In this document: positions 40,353 through 51,450 of the stretch, in pieces | Numbering within the stretch: the first letter of the stretch is position 1 | Layout: the number at the start of each line of letters is the position of its first letter | Assembly: GCF_002999335.1 (NCBI RefSeq) | Contig: NW_020312734.1 | Span: forward strand, 62,001 to 126,000 | Direction: 5' to 3' | Origin: Cyclospora cayetanensis | Taxonomy: Eukaryota; Apicomplexa; Conoidasida; Eucoccidiorida; Eimeriidae | DNA: 64,000 bases | Notes under the pieces: generated by a model | Database searches by the model: none | Told to the model about the DNA's origin: nothing | Seen by the model: the letters and a program-made list of their open reading frames with translations, nothing else | Program-made: the position numbers and the translations under genes

Positions 40353-41790
40353 ATGTCGGCAACGCAGCAGGACGTGCAAGTGCGTGCAGAGCGGCATTTC
40401 TACCCTAGGGCCTGTTGCCTCCAGCGGGCCTCATGGACTTTTGTTCATTTGATACCAGACTAATGGGATCATATTCTTAAATTGTATGGTTTCCTAGGCT
40501 TATTGAGCTTCTCTGACTGGCAGGCAGGGGTGTACGCTGCCTTCGGATTGCGCAGCACGCCGTTGGGCCTCTGCGAGTTGGCTCTAGAATCGAATCTTGC
40601 CGCTGCAAACCACCAATATGCTCTCTTTTCTGTTTTGACGCTACATGAGCAAAGCAATAGCTGGTTTATTTGGTCTTCGACGCATCTTACCACTCTGCCC
40701 CACGTTATTTCAGAGCTCATGCGTGTGGGGTGGAGAAGGCTCATGCTTGCGAGTCACTTGTTGCATCCTCATTTTTGTCTGTCAGCTGGGAGCTTTAAGG
40801 GAAGCGAGCGATGGGCAGTAGGTACGAGAGCAGCGGAGGCAGGGCCCCGTGCTGACACACCTGTAAGCGCGTGATTAGCAGGCTAAATGGTGCCACTTGC
40901 ATGTTTTTTGCTCGCAGACTGAGAAGGCCTTCCAGCGCCAGCAGGGGGTTTCTCAATCGGCATTGGCCCAGTCTTCTAGAAAGAAGGGAAAGGCGCGGTA
41001 CTGGAGGGTAAGATGCGTTTTCCCATGACCTGGTCATGAGGAGGGTGGCCGTCACACGAGACGTTTGAAGATCGTATCTCATGATCACATCTAGGGGCAT
41101 ATATTAACCGGTTGTGGGGTTTTCTTGCCTATGTGTGTTTTAGGAAGTAGGCTTGGGTTTCACCACACCCCGCCTCGCGAAAGAAGGCACATATGTCGAT
41201 AAGAAGTGCCCCTTCACCGGTAATGTGTCCATTCGTGGCCGCATCATCAAGTGAGCTCTCTTACGAAGTAGAAGCTCGGATTCTCGCATTCCCGAGAATT
41301 TTAGACATCATCGGCTTTATATATGATGCCGCTGCATGCGACTAATGTATTCGTGTGGCCATGTCCGAGCTTTCGCTATTTTAGCCGTGCACGCGTGTTT
41401 GCCGACATTGATTTTCAGGGGTATGGTGATTTCCACGAAGATGAAGCGCTGCGTGGTGATTCGTCGCACATATTTGCATTGTGTGAGCAAGTACTCTCGT
41501 GTTGAAAAGCGGCATAAGAACGTGTCTTGCCACCTGGCGCCGTGCTTCGAGCAAGTCAAGGAGGGCGACATTGTCACCGCCGGGCAGTGCAGGTGAGCAC
41601 TTGTTCAGAAATGCGAATACCACTTCTTCCGCCTGCATCTAAAATCCCAGGCATAGGGAGAGGTGACGGCTGGTCCCCTCTGTTGTTGCGTGCGCCCAGG
41701 CCCCTATCGAAGACAGTTCGTTTTAATGTCCTCAAAGTTGAGAGCAACCAGGTCTTCGGCAACGTGCGCAAACAGTTCCGTCTCTTCTGA
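40353..41790 (+). CDS. RPS11: 40S ribosomal protein uS17 (RPS11)
   Basis: Primary rRNA-binding protein of the small subunit, binding the 5' domain of 18S rRNA. Exons: 40353-40379 (MSATQQDVQ), 40918-41007 ([29 protein letters not shown]), 41144-41250 ([35 protein letters not shown]), 41419-41592 ([51 protein letters not shown]) and 41700-41790 ([20 protein letters not shown], ending RKQFRLF, TGA). All phases agree; 162 residues, as expected. The short first exon followed by a long first intron (about 540 bases) matches the pattern of RPS2 here. Confidence 0.98.
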
Positions 41791-42602
41791 GGGGATCTGT
41801 TTAGCAGGAATTATCTTCTGCTCAGTTTCTACCAAACAGCCCTCTGATAAAGTGGAATTTGGTTGGTTCTTCTGCGGATCGGACGTTCTCGTCAGTACAC
41901 CTCGATATTCATTATCTTTGAATGACGGTCCTATTGGACGCGTCGCGTAGGAACTGCGAAATCGAGTTTAGCGACCAGCGGCAATATTAAATAGTGTGAT
42001 ACTAGCATTCTTAACAGTGTTCTACGGAATGGACAACACGTATAGTTGGTCCGTAGTTCTTCGTTGCCCAGTCAATGTAGATAGCGGATGTTGTGAGTTT
42101 AGCTTATCGACTGAATATGGATGACCAGAAGTACGAGGAACATTCCAAGTTGATGCTGCGGGGCATGCTCAAATTGACTCCAGTTTGTACGGTTCATGCT
42201 CAAATTGGCGTCTCAAAATTGTCTAAAGGCTAAGGCTTTCTCTTGGTGGCGCGCCCGCGGGGAGGGTCGCCAATGGCCCAACAGGTCCCTTGTTAAGGCA
42301 CATGCAAGAGCCATAAGCTAGAAAGGCCTGCCCTACCAAAATTGGCGGGCCATTCGGTGGATGGGCACATGCCTGGACGGATAATCCTACGCACGACTGC
42401 CATTCGTACCCGCAGCCACACTGAAGCGGCCGTCTCATATCGACTTGTTTCCTAGGACCGCGCGGTTGACACTTCGATCCACTTGTGAAATATGACAGAA
42501 GGGATATCTCGTGGCTACTCGTTTAACCTGATGCAATTATAGAGCCACGGCCCCTACACTGGTGTGTGGCGACCACCGTAGCGGACGCTTCCCTCTGCTA
42601 AT
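41791..42602. other. Intergenic between convergent genes
   Basis: About 810 bases between RPS11 and the PHD-ELM2 gene. Only 3' UTR-type sequence is expected, and no motif was found. Confidence 0.5.
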
Positions 42603-44637
42603 TCACCTGCCCATGCGGAGCTGCCTCTGCTTCTCATTCAAGTAGCCGCGCACAACCACCGGAGGAGGGTAAGGCGAACTCGGAAACGTCCCTCGTTTGT
42701 CCCGTCGCTTCCATTTGTTTTCGTACTTTCGGAGGGGTGGATCGCATACACTCTGAAAGCTGTGCACACCCAGGCCGACGCAAAGAAAAAAGAGTAAACA
42801 ATACAAAATGGATCTCCACGCACCTCCACGGCACATAGGGATGCTCCTTTACTGTTCAATGAAATATCCGCGGATATTGTGGCTCACTGCAAATAACTCT
42901 ACCTGCAGCAGTATAGGAAGTCCCAGTGACACTTTTACTTGCATGTTGGAATGCGGCTTTCCTCTAAAAAATTAGGCTTACCAAAAAGCAGAGTCGTCCA
43001 TCATCCGCAGTGCTCTCTCTGGGTCGTAGTTGGCACGGTGCAACAACTTGTAAGCGAACTCGGGTGAAAAAGGTTGCCAGCCGGGGCGAACCTTCCAGCG
43101 TTTTGAGCACCTGCAATGGCCCAAAAGAGATACATATAAACGCATCGGTCTGGCTAGTGTCAACCAGTGGGACTGCACGCCAGCCGACTGTGGATCACAT
43201 GAAGAAGGATTGCCACCTCACTTGATAAGGAACTCTGCCAAGTCCTTCTGCGAGTTGATACAAGATTTCGAAGCCCGTTCTGCTAAGCACTGTTGTTTTG
43301 ATCGCTCCATCAGATATGGGGAATACACGAGTAATGGGCCCAAAGCCTGACTCTGTGCGCCATCAGCTAGGGATTGTTCAGCAATGGTCGAAAGCGAGTC
43401 GCTCTCTCCGCGGGCCAAGAAAAAATCTGGAAGGTGAGGCACCTAAAGGAACGCAGTATGCGTAATTTACCAACGCACTGGATGGCGGGAGCCACGCACC
43501 GAAAGATGTGAGCCGGCAGACGGTTGTGTGGCTCCTGTTGACAATGGATTGCACGGAAGTACAGAGAACCATAGCTCTATGGCACGCAAGACAAACCATG
43601 TCGGGAGAACCGTCACGACAACACCTCACACCGATCGTGGCGGCCTACGGAAAACTAACCTGATGATTGGGCCCCACATTTATTCTTGTTTCATAGTCCT
43701 CCGTTGCCTTTGTTTTTCTGCGCCTTGTAGGAACACAAGACGGCATGGAGGGCCACGAAACCGCCGGGGCAGTCGGATGATATATAGGCGACGGAGGCAC
43801 TGGAGCTGCATTTTGTCGAACAAAGCGTGAATCTGGGAGGCCAGTGGCTGGCTTAGGGTTCCCAGGAGATGATGCAGCCGCAGCGGAGGGTGCTGCCGCT
43901 GCTGAGGCACATTCTGGGCAGTACCAGTCATCTGCGTTGGCTCGAAGGCGAGGCCTGGCGACAACCGGAAGACAATCTGCGTGGTATGACTTGACACAAC
44001 CATCGCAGCAGACAACTTCCCCCCCCCCACCACATTCATTGCAGATACTATCGTTGCTTTCCTTGCCGTCGCTCTCTGCGCCTCCCGCATCACCCGTGTC
44101 GTCTCCAACAGCGCCGAGTGCAACTGTCTCCGCAGTAACACCTCCTGAACCCTCGACAGCAACTGCCTCGTTCACTGCTTTCGCTACTCCATTCGGGACT
44201 GGTCCCACATCTAACGGCTCAGGACCCAAATCACCATTTCGGTTATCCTGTGCTTCGACTTCCATGGCTGCTTCCCCGTGAGGCCGTGAAGCTGTGGGCG
44301 CCTCTGCTCCCGCACAGCTTCCCGATGCTGCGGTGAGGCTGCGTAACATGCTCTCCTCACTCGCTTCCTGGTCCGTAAGAAGAGAAGCCTGCGAGGACTG
44401 CAGGGGGAGTGTGGGAGGGCGACTTCCGCTGACAACTCCGTTCAGTGGTCCTCTAGCAGACAGAGTGGGCAAGTCATCACACGTTTGCTGGTCTCCTTGG
44501 GACTGCTCTGAATCAGGCATCACCACGGTGTCTGCATGCACCGTCGGATGCTGACTAGCAGCCTGGGCCGCAGACGCTGCAAGGGGTTCCGTGCCGTTCG
44601 CACGGACGGCGCCAAAGGCGCAACGCTCCTCCTCCAT
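42603..44637 (-). CDS. PHD finger-ELM2 domain chromatin protein
   Basis: Exons: 44637-43660 (ATG, MEEERCAFGAVRANG), 43442-43222, 43110-42982 and 42759-42603 (stop), phases consistent, 494 residues. Residues about 1-195 are disordered. A PHD finger occupies about 199-243: SICNECGGGGEVVCCDGC, then SYHADCLPVV, then DDWYCPECA, giving the Cys4-His-Cys3 order. ELM2 begins at about 318 (RINVGPNHQVPHLPDFFLAR, the ELM2 signature R-V/I-x-VG-x-x-x-Q), and its helical end is AYKLLHRANYDPERALRMMD. ELM2 proteins (MTA, MIER, CoREST/RCOR) recruit class I HDACs, and PHD fingers read the H3 tail. No SANT domain is evident after ELM2; instead there is a basic tail (LRKYENKWKRRDKRG, ending LNEKQRQLRMGR). The donor before the last exon overlaps a TAA: unspliced, the protein would end at DDSAFW. 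Confidence 0.85.
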
Positions 44638-45097
44638 GCTTACAGCTCTACGATGGTACTCCAACAGCTTTTGGCACACAGGGATTCACTTTTTCCGCCG
44701 TCTCGAGTGCTCCTGCGTAGAGTCCGCCGCCTAGCGGGGGACGAATGAGCAGCTCTCTAATGGTGGGAAAACCAGGAACTCGCAGACAGACAGATTAGCT
44801 GACTGGAAAAGACCGGATGATATGATTATGGAGGGAGTACACCATGTTATGTACGTGCACTCCGTTAAGAGTTTACGTGGCAGAAGAGTAGGGGAGTCGG
44901 ACAGTAAAAATGATGTCTGCTCGATGGCCACGCTGGATTGGGAAGCTAAGCGGTTTCCACGCATTCATTCACGAGCGCAAGACCAAATGTCACAAAAACC
45001 CCTGGATGAAGAGCTGTCAAAAACCAGTAAATGCCGGGGAAGCAAACCCCCTGAATAGCCTGCTCCAGCGGACCAGCATGACCCTGCCTCTCGCCCT

Positions 45098-45316
45098 TCA
45101 GGGGCTTCGTGTAGTTTCAGCGGCAGCCCCTTTATAAGCACCGGCAAGACCCAATTTCTTGAAATGCACAGCCAAACAGCGGACAATAGCTGCGTCCACT
45201 AGGGGCCTGCCGTAGCGGCCCCTCAACATGCAACGGTCCCGTGGGTAGAAATTATGCCTCTTTTTGGTGGCTAATGCTCTTGAAGGCTTCGCGACTGCGC
45301 TCTGAAGAGCCGTCAT
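45098..45316 (-). CDS. ORF with coding character, possibly an upstream exon of the PHD-ELM2 gene
   Basis: The frame starts at ATG 45316 (MTALQSAVAKPSRALATKKR) and continues HNFYPRDRCMLRGRYGRPLV, DAAIVRCLAVHFKKLGLAGA. It is basic and amphipathic, more protein-like than its neighbours. A donor (G|GTGCTT) near 45140 could splice in phase 1 to an acceptor just before ATG 44637, which would make this the N-terminus of the PHD-ELM2 protein. It could equally be a separate small gene or chance. Confidence 0.3.
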   Translation of the reverse strand: MTALQSAVAKPSRALATKKRHNFYPRDRCMLRGRYGRPLVDAAIVRCLAVHFKKLGLAGAYKGAAAETTRSP

Positions 45317-47018
45317 TCACCTCCTCAGTGAGAAAATGGGTGTACTGGGACATCGGTGACTTGGAGGGGCCGGTGGGCGCTGTGCAGCGGCGGCCTCGTA
45401 GCCCCAGTCAATCCATTCAAAATGACTCAATTCTTCTTTAATTCTTGAGATGTTTGCATAGCATGGCAGATTAACTTATACAGTAACTGTCGTAATCGGT
45501 ATTCTTGGGATCTGCTCACTTGACTACCCGTCACTGCAGCTCATGGCATTGCAGACACCGAACCCTGAGCTAAGCAACTCCACCATCGCAACTGCATCTA
45601 TTCTTTTAGATAAACTCTCTCAGTTGTAGCAAGATAAGTATAAATGAATGAATGCAGCAAGAATGTGTATTCGTATGGCCGCATCTGGATTCATGTTTGC
45701 AGTGAATGGTGGTGCCTGACGCAGGTTTGATGGTACAGGAATGCTGCTTTTACAAAACAAAGTCGCGGTTGGCACTTCCTGAAAACTGGTGAACTACCAT
45801 TAGCTAAGCTCAGACAGGCCTGCAAAGCGTTAGCACCAGGCCTGATGGCCTTGAATACTTGAGAACAATTTGTGGATTCTTTTACGTGTCTAGGGCTGTA
45901 AGGAGTGGTGTTGTGTGGGGAGTGACGGCATTAGTGGCTAGCTGCTCTTAGCATAATCCCTCACTCTTCTACCCATTAGCTTCCAGAGCTTAAGAACGCA
46001 CCTCAGTAGGGTCTTTGACAGAAACAGGCGGGACTCATGAAACATGCACTACCCGGAAAGAAGTTAAGCTGGTTTCCTATTTGTCAAACTTGGCTCAAGG
46101 CCTTTCCTACTGATTTGAAAATGCAGCCACTGCAGCTACATATCAGATGTTTAACTAGTTTGGGGATACGGTAGATTCATAAGGGTACTCAACCACTCCA
46201 AAGTTAACGCATCAAGAATATCACACCTATTTGAAAATCAGGGGCCCTGCAGCTCAGTACCACGAGACAATTAATCAGATTCAGTAAGCTCTGAGCATAG
46301 TGTGTAGTGCATCAACATGCCTTCCATTGGAAGCTGTACATCTTGGTCAGATGTACTATCCAGTGACACTTTGTAGTAGCTAAAGTGCTCCTGCCAATGT
46401 TTGGTCTCACCCCTGAGGCTATGTGCTAATATGCTGGCTAGTTGCCTTGAGCGAGCAGCAATTTACTATTGATAGGCGAATTTCGTTTTGACTCTGCAAT
46501 ACATGAAAGATACGACAAACATAACTTAGTATGGTAGAAAGTGCTTTGGTGTAGCTTGCTCCGCTACACCTTGCCCATGCTGCAAATCCAGCTTCTCGTG
46601 GCCTACATCTGCCTGTTGAGGCTAGGCTAACTTCGTTCAAGACACTGGAAGGGCCTCTGACCCATCGCTATCACTCAGGCAGGCAGCAATGCGATAATTA
46701 ATGCAGCTGAAAAGCAAAACGGGAATCACTTGCTGAATGGGAGCAGAAGAGAAAAAGATACAAACACTAGCCAACAAAGAATGAAGGATCGACTAACAGA
46801 ACCATGGCGGCTCGATGGCTCGCTTTCGTAGGGAAGCTAAAGTATGTGAGCCTTCTGTTGTGAAGACATACAAGGCACGTAGATTGTGTGGCGAGAATAA
46901 AGACAAAACTCTAGTTCAACGGAGCCTCTGCACATCCCTAAGCAACTTCCGCATGCAAATACAGCCGGTTCAATTGCTGATGCAGGCTTCCCCCACCACA
47001 CTGTACTAGAGCTTCCGT
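45317..47018. other. Intergenic, no gene seen
   Basis: Short frames only. Some of the AT-rich stretch (about 45.4-46.4 kb) may be very old repeat sequence but could not be assigned. Confidence 0.5.
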
Positions 47019-47345
47019 CTACTGTTTTTTGCTCCCAGTAGTCTCGCAAACCAGTGCTTTCACGGCTCGCGGAAGCTTCCGCCTCCACGCGGGCCATATG
47101 CCTCCGCGGCGAGTTCCGCGAATTATTCTGGGTGGCTTAAGTTTCTTCAAGAAGCCAATTCTTGATAGCTCTGTCGCATCCAACTTTTGGAGATGCCTGG
47201 TAGAGCAAGAAACCGCATTGATTCGGGGACAATTGCAAATGGTCATGACCGCCTGGCTGCAAACTACTTCGTGGGGCCACTTTTTGGTGCACCACAGACA
47301 ACCTGCTGATGCCCCAAAATCAAATCTCCAGGCTTGCAACACAGT
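47019..47345 (-). mobile_element. Inverted retroelement fragment D (end of integrase / PGD motif)
   Basis: On the minus strand the frame reads LQAWRFDFGASAGCLW, then VMTICNCPRINAVSCSTRHL, then RIGFLKKLKPP. At the nucleotide level it follows copy B 33190-33420 and copy C 51130-51360 (GAGCCTGGAGATTTTGT, then CTTCTTxAAGAA), where the plus strand encodes the post-core PGD motif. It is therefore the same part of the element in opposite orientation, ending where copy C begins. Confidence 0.65.
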
Positions 47346-47369
47346 CGACCGTCGCTAACCAAAGTGTCA

Positions 47370-50300
47370 CCTTAGGTGGTAGAAGGTTGGTTAGCGATTC
47401 ACTGACAAAGCAACTGAACGTTGGGGCTTTCCAAGATGATGGACTACTTGAGGCTTGAGAATCAAATGACCGCAGTTCCTGCGTCTTTGGTTGAAACGGA
47501 ATAGCCGATTCGGGAATTCGCAGACCTATTGGCTTGTCGAAGCGGTGCCAGCCGGCCCTAACCTGCAGTTGAAGTCGAGCAAGAAGCGAGAGCCAGAGGG
47601 AACCCCCACCACTGATTAGCCCTTGGCAGGCCTCCAGGAACGCACCTTCTATTGTTGCGGGAGACTAAGTCGTATAATCCGATTCTGTAAGCGCACACAA
47701 AAGGACAAAAAACTTTAGCAAGGGGATCGGGCTCAGTAAAGGTAGTCTGCTTGGTGAACAAAGAAGACGCGTCAGGTAAACGGAAGGCCCTCATCCAGGA
47801 TGCGGAGCAGCGAAGGGAGCTATAGAGGATGGATCTCCGGTCACGAATTGACCATAGGTTTACTCTGTACTTACTCAAGCTTACATTAGCTTTCAACAAT
47901 CGGTAGCGTTACTTGACACTGGGATGTGAAGTGGATCTGTTGTCAGAGGAGGCGGTGCGGAATTGCAGCCTGCCTGTTCTCTGCCTAGCGTAGGGCCGGG
48001 GACTCAGGTTTGCTGACGGGCAGCAGAACGCACGGATTGGCAAGGCCACTGCTATTAACTACCACTCTATATCGTAGTCGGATTCTATCAGCAACTCCAG
48101 AACTTCCATGTAGGGCATGTGCACCACTACGTAATCCTTGATATGCCATGGGTGACCCAATAGAAGGCCCACAGGGGACCACGCCTGCGCACTGTGGATG
48201 GAAGTGTGCGGAAAATCGCTAGAAAAGCCAGCTTTTGGTCACCGCAACACCGCTAATTTCATGTATCTGAAGCAGCGTAGGTTTAGTACCTCGACAAAGT
48301 GAGGCAGAGACTTCTTGTGGAGAACTTAGTGGCGCAACAAGAGAAGACGGTTCTGAGCGTGCATTTCGCCCCGCCAAATCTGTAACCGGTAACTTGTCAA
48401 GGAATCCAATTGGGCTTTCAGCTGACGAACAGCAGGAATGAGCAAGTGTCAAGAAGGAGTTCGCTGGTGCGCTCAAGAATGACGAGCTGCCAGCAGGCTG
48501 GCCACCAGCTGGTTGTCCAGAGCACTGAATTGGGCTCACTTCCGGCCAAACCTAAGATATGTTATAAAGTACTGGGAACCCCTACAGCACAAACGGGAGA
48601 TTGAGTGGCAAGCGAGTGAGTCTTTAAAAAAGGCATGGTGCAAGTTATGGATAAGCGTTTTTGGGCATAACCCGGTGTTGGTGCTGGAATAGGACGGACG
48701 GCGGCGGGTGTGTGTTGGTTTTGGGCCTGTTAACAAGAATGCTGTGATTGAAATGCTTGGGCTGCTTCCTAGCTGCGAACTATCTGCCGCACTACTCGGA
48801 TTAACAGTCTACTTGACATCGGAAACCACAGATGCCTACTTACATACCCCCTTTACCCAGATCACAAGCACGTAACAGCCTCCCATACTCGAACCCGCAA
48901 TCTCGAGCATACCTGTATGCCATTTACACATCTTAATGCGTCAACTCTTTTGCAGCGGCAGCTTGATCGGGGACTGCTCTGTGTGTGTATCAAAGAGGGA
49001 TGGAATGGCTGTCCGCATGGACGATGGCTCAGTATTCTGCCTGAATTCTCAAGAATAGCTACAGTAGTTATGGCATGCGCTTCTACTGCGGTGGGACAAG
49101 CGATGGCAGTCAAAGGTGCGCAAGGGCTTGTTTTCGACGAGAACATGTTTTCCAAATGTGTTACGGCTGCAGAAATTGAGCCCTATCCGGCCAAAATTGC
49201 AGCAGCCAAGGCTTAGCCTTTACCTTAGCCCACCTGCATAGTCGTTGAGACGTTTTATGGGTTCGCAGCTTAGTACGAGATTTCACTCGTTTGTTCACTC
49301 GGTTGGTGCTTCTTTGACTGCTTTACTCACCGAAGAGCAGTCTGTGTTGTGAACGCCGGAGGCCGATGCTGCAGCAAGGACGCCTATCAGCCGCCCTGCA
49401 GCGCCTCCGGTACTAAGTTTACGAGATTACCGTTTTTTTTAACAAGCAAGAATAGCAACATAGCTGTGGCAAGAACTCTTTGCAGCAGGCTACTAGTTCT
49501 CCAAAACACCAGATTCTTGCTTGCTGCTCTCATTGCTCCCCCAAAGCTAAGCAGCGGTATAGGGTGCGGAAAAAATTGAATGCAGCCTGGTGGGTCGCGA
49601 GGGTAAAGCTGGGACTACTTATAGGCGCCGCATTCTACTAAACAGACCGAAAAGAGTCTTCGGTGCTCCTTACGAAGTGTTGAAGACATAGCCGTAGAGC
49701 TATTCCCTGGCTTCGGCGGGCCTTACAGTATGACGAAATAGTTTATTATATTGAAAGTACTACCAACGGGTTGGCTAACGCATTCTGACGACGCCCAAGA
49801 GATCTTGCAACGCAACCTCTTCTGTCTGTGATGCTTCGCGGTTTTTAAATGCGGCATCGCGTACGTCCCATACTTTCGACACCCGTGCCTTAGCTCCTTT
49901 CGCCAGAATCCAGAATAACAAAATGGTGAAGCACTCTCTCGTGAAGAATGCCCGGCTATGGTACAAAACAGAGTGAGAAGGCCATCGTTTGTTCATTATG
50001 ACTGCGCTCCATATGTGTTCAACACACCATCCATGGGTGACAGGCACAGCCTTTGCCGAGCTCGAGAGATTCCGGCCGCTGCACCAGGAAAGCCTCAACA
50101 GCAACACCAGCAACAGCACCAGTGTTAACACCAGCAGTAACACCAGCCGCAAGACATGTTTGCAATGACAACGAAGCCGCAACTGTTCTTTGTTAATTAC
50201 TGAAGCTGGCGGTCCCCATACCATTTCACTGAAATGTTCCTATTTGCTGTGTACTATGCGCTCGATAGGCTCACGATTCAGTACTTTTACGACTCCCTGT

Positions 50301-51450
50301 AGAATTTTCGGCTCCACGCAGGTCATTAACTTCCATTTTTTGTCCATTTTGACGGCCCTTCGCAATAGCGTTAGCTCAAAGCATAAAAGCATGCTGTTTT
50401 GGGCCATGATGGGGTTCACACCGCAGTAAAAATCTCTCACGATTTTCTTAGTGGCCTAGTATTATTCCGGGGCAGAGAAGTATGCACTGCTATGCCCAAT
50501 TTGTCAGCGGGTAAAGCCGCGCATTTCTTATAAACCCGGATTTTTGCAAAGCCTTCCAGTGCCTGAATGGATCTGGCCTACTATGCAAATACAATTATTG
50601 CCGGACTCTTGGAGGTCAAGGGTTAGCATAGCATCCACGTCATTCTCGACAGACTCAGCAAGTACTCCCAGTTCACCCATTGTCTCCACTTTGTCACGCG
50701 TCAGTAGGTCGCTCAGTTCTTCTTGGCTCCTGTCTGGCAGCTTCACGGATTCCACAGGATCAGCCATATGACGCTATGTCCCAGCTGAAAAGCTGACCAT
50801 AAATTGACCACTGCGAAGCACCATGAGGCAAATAGAGAGAGAAGGTGCACGAATCGCAATGCTCCGCAGTCTTTGCGACTCAGGGCTCACACAAATCCAT
50901 TTGATTTCTTAATCATCGACCGGATTGATAATACAGCGGCACACTTGCCTGTCCGTTCCTCTCTTGCATCCCTGATCTACACTGAAGAGGTCCTCTAGCA
51001 TTTGGGTCACGACAAGCTGGGCCAATGTTAGCAGCCACCCATAACAGCGGAGATATTGAGAGGGCAGCAGGCAAGTCAACGCGAACGTATGCGCAAATCT
51101 CAATAATGGCTAGCACGGAAACAAGACAAGCGGCAGGTCTGCAAGGTGTTTCGAGCCTGGAGATTTTGTCCTGATGGATGGGTAGGCTTTATGATGTGCA
51201 TCAAAAGGTTTCCAGACGGGGAAGCTTGTGTCCAGGTGGCTACAACCATTGGCCATCCTCTCGAATATCAATCCTTTTTCGTGCTGTATCGATTCTTTTA
51301 CAGTTGGCAATGCCACAGAACTATCGATATTGGCTTCCTAAGGAATTTTCTGAACTCCTCAAACTATTTGTGAAGTTTGCTGCAAAAGAACGTGCAGGAG
51401 ATGGATTGCGAACTATTCTCTTGTCTTGAGTGACGTTGGCCTCAGCATAG
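47370..51450 (+). mobile_element. Decayed Ty3/gypsy-type element, copy C
   Basis: Parallels copy A over its length. 47400-47500 matches 17125-17220 (GATGATGGACTxxTxGAGG, then AGTTCCTGCG). 47930-48060 matches 17640-17760 (GAAGTGGAT.TGTT, then GCACGGATTGxCAA). At 48110-48145 it reads VILDMPWV (retropepsin end). 49490-49580 matches the start of RNase H in copy A. 50500-51000 holds integrase-core remnants. About 51150 reads VFRAWRF and CFEPGDFVL (PGD motif). Its LTRs were not identified with confidence. Dead. Confidence 0.68.

Noticed and set aside
40482..40874. 131-codon plus-strand ORF inside RPS11 intron 1
   Set aside because: No motif recognised, and it is fully contained in the first intron implied by the well-phased RPS11 exons; it could be a chance frame.
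44731..44964. Minus-strand ORF as a linking exon between 45.1 kb and the PHD-ELM2 gene
   Set aside because: No coding character and no acceptor in phase; only the 45098-45316 frame looked plausible.
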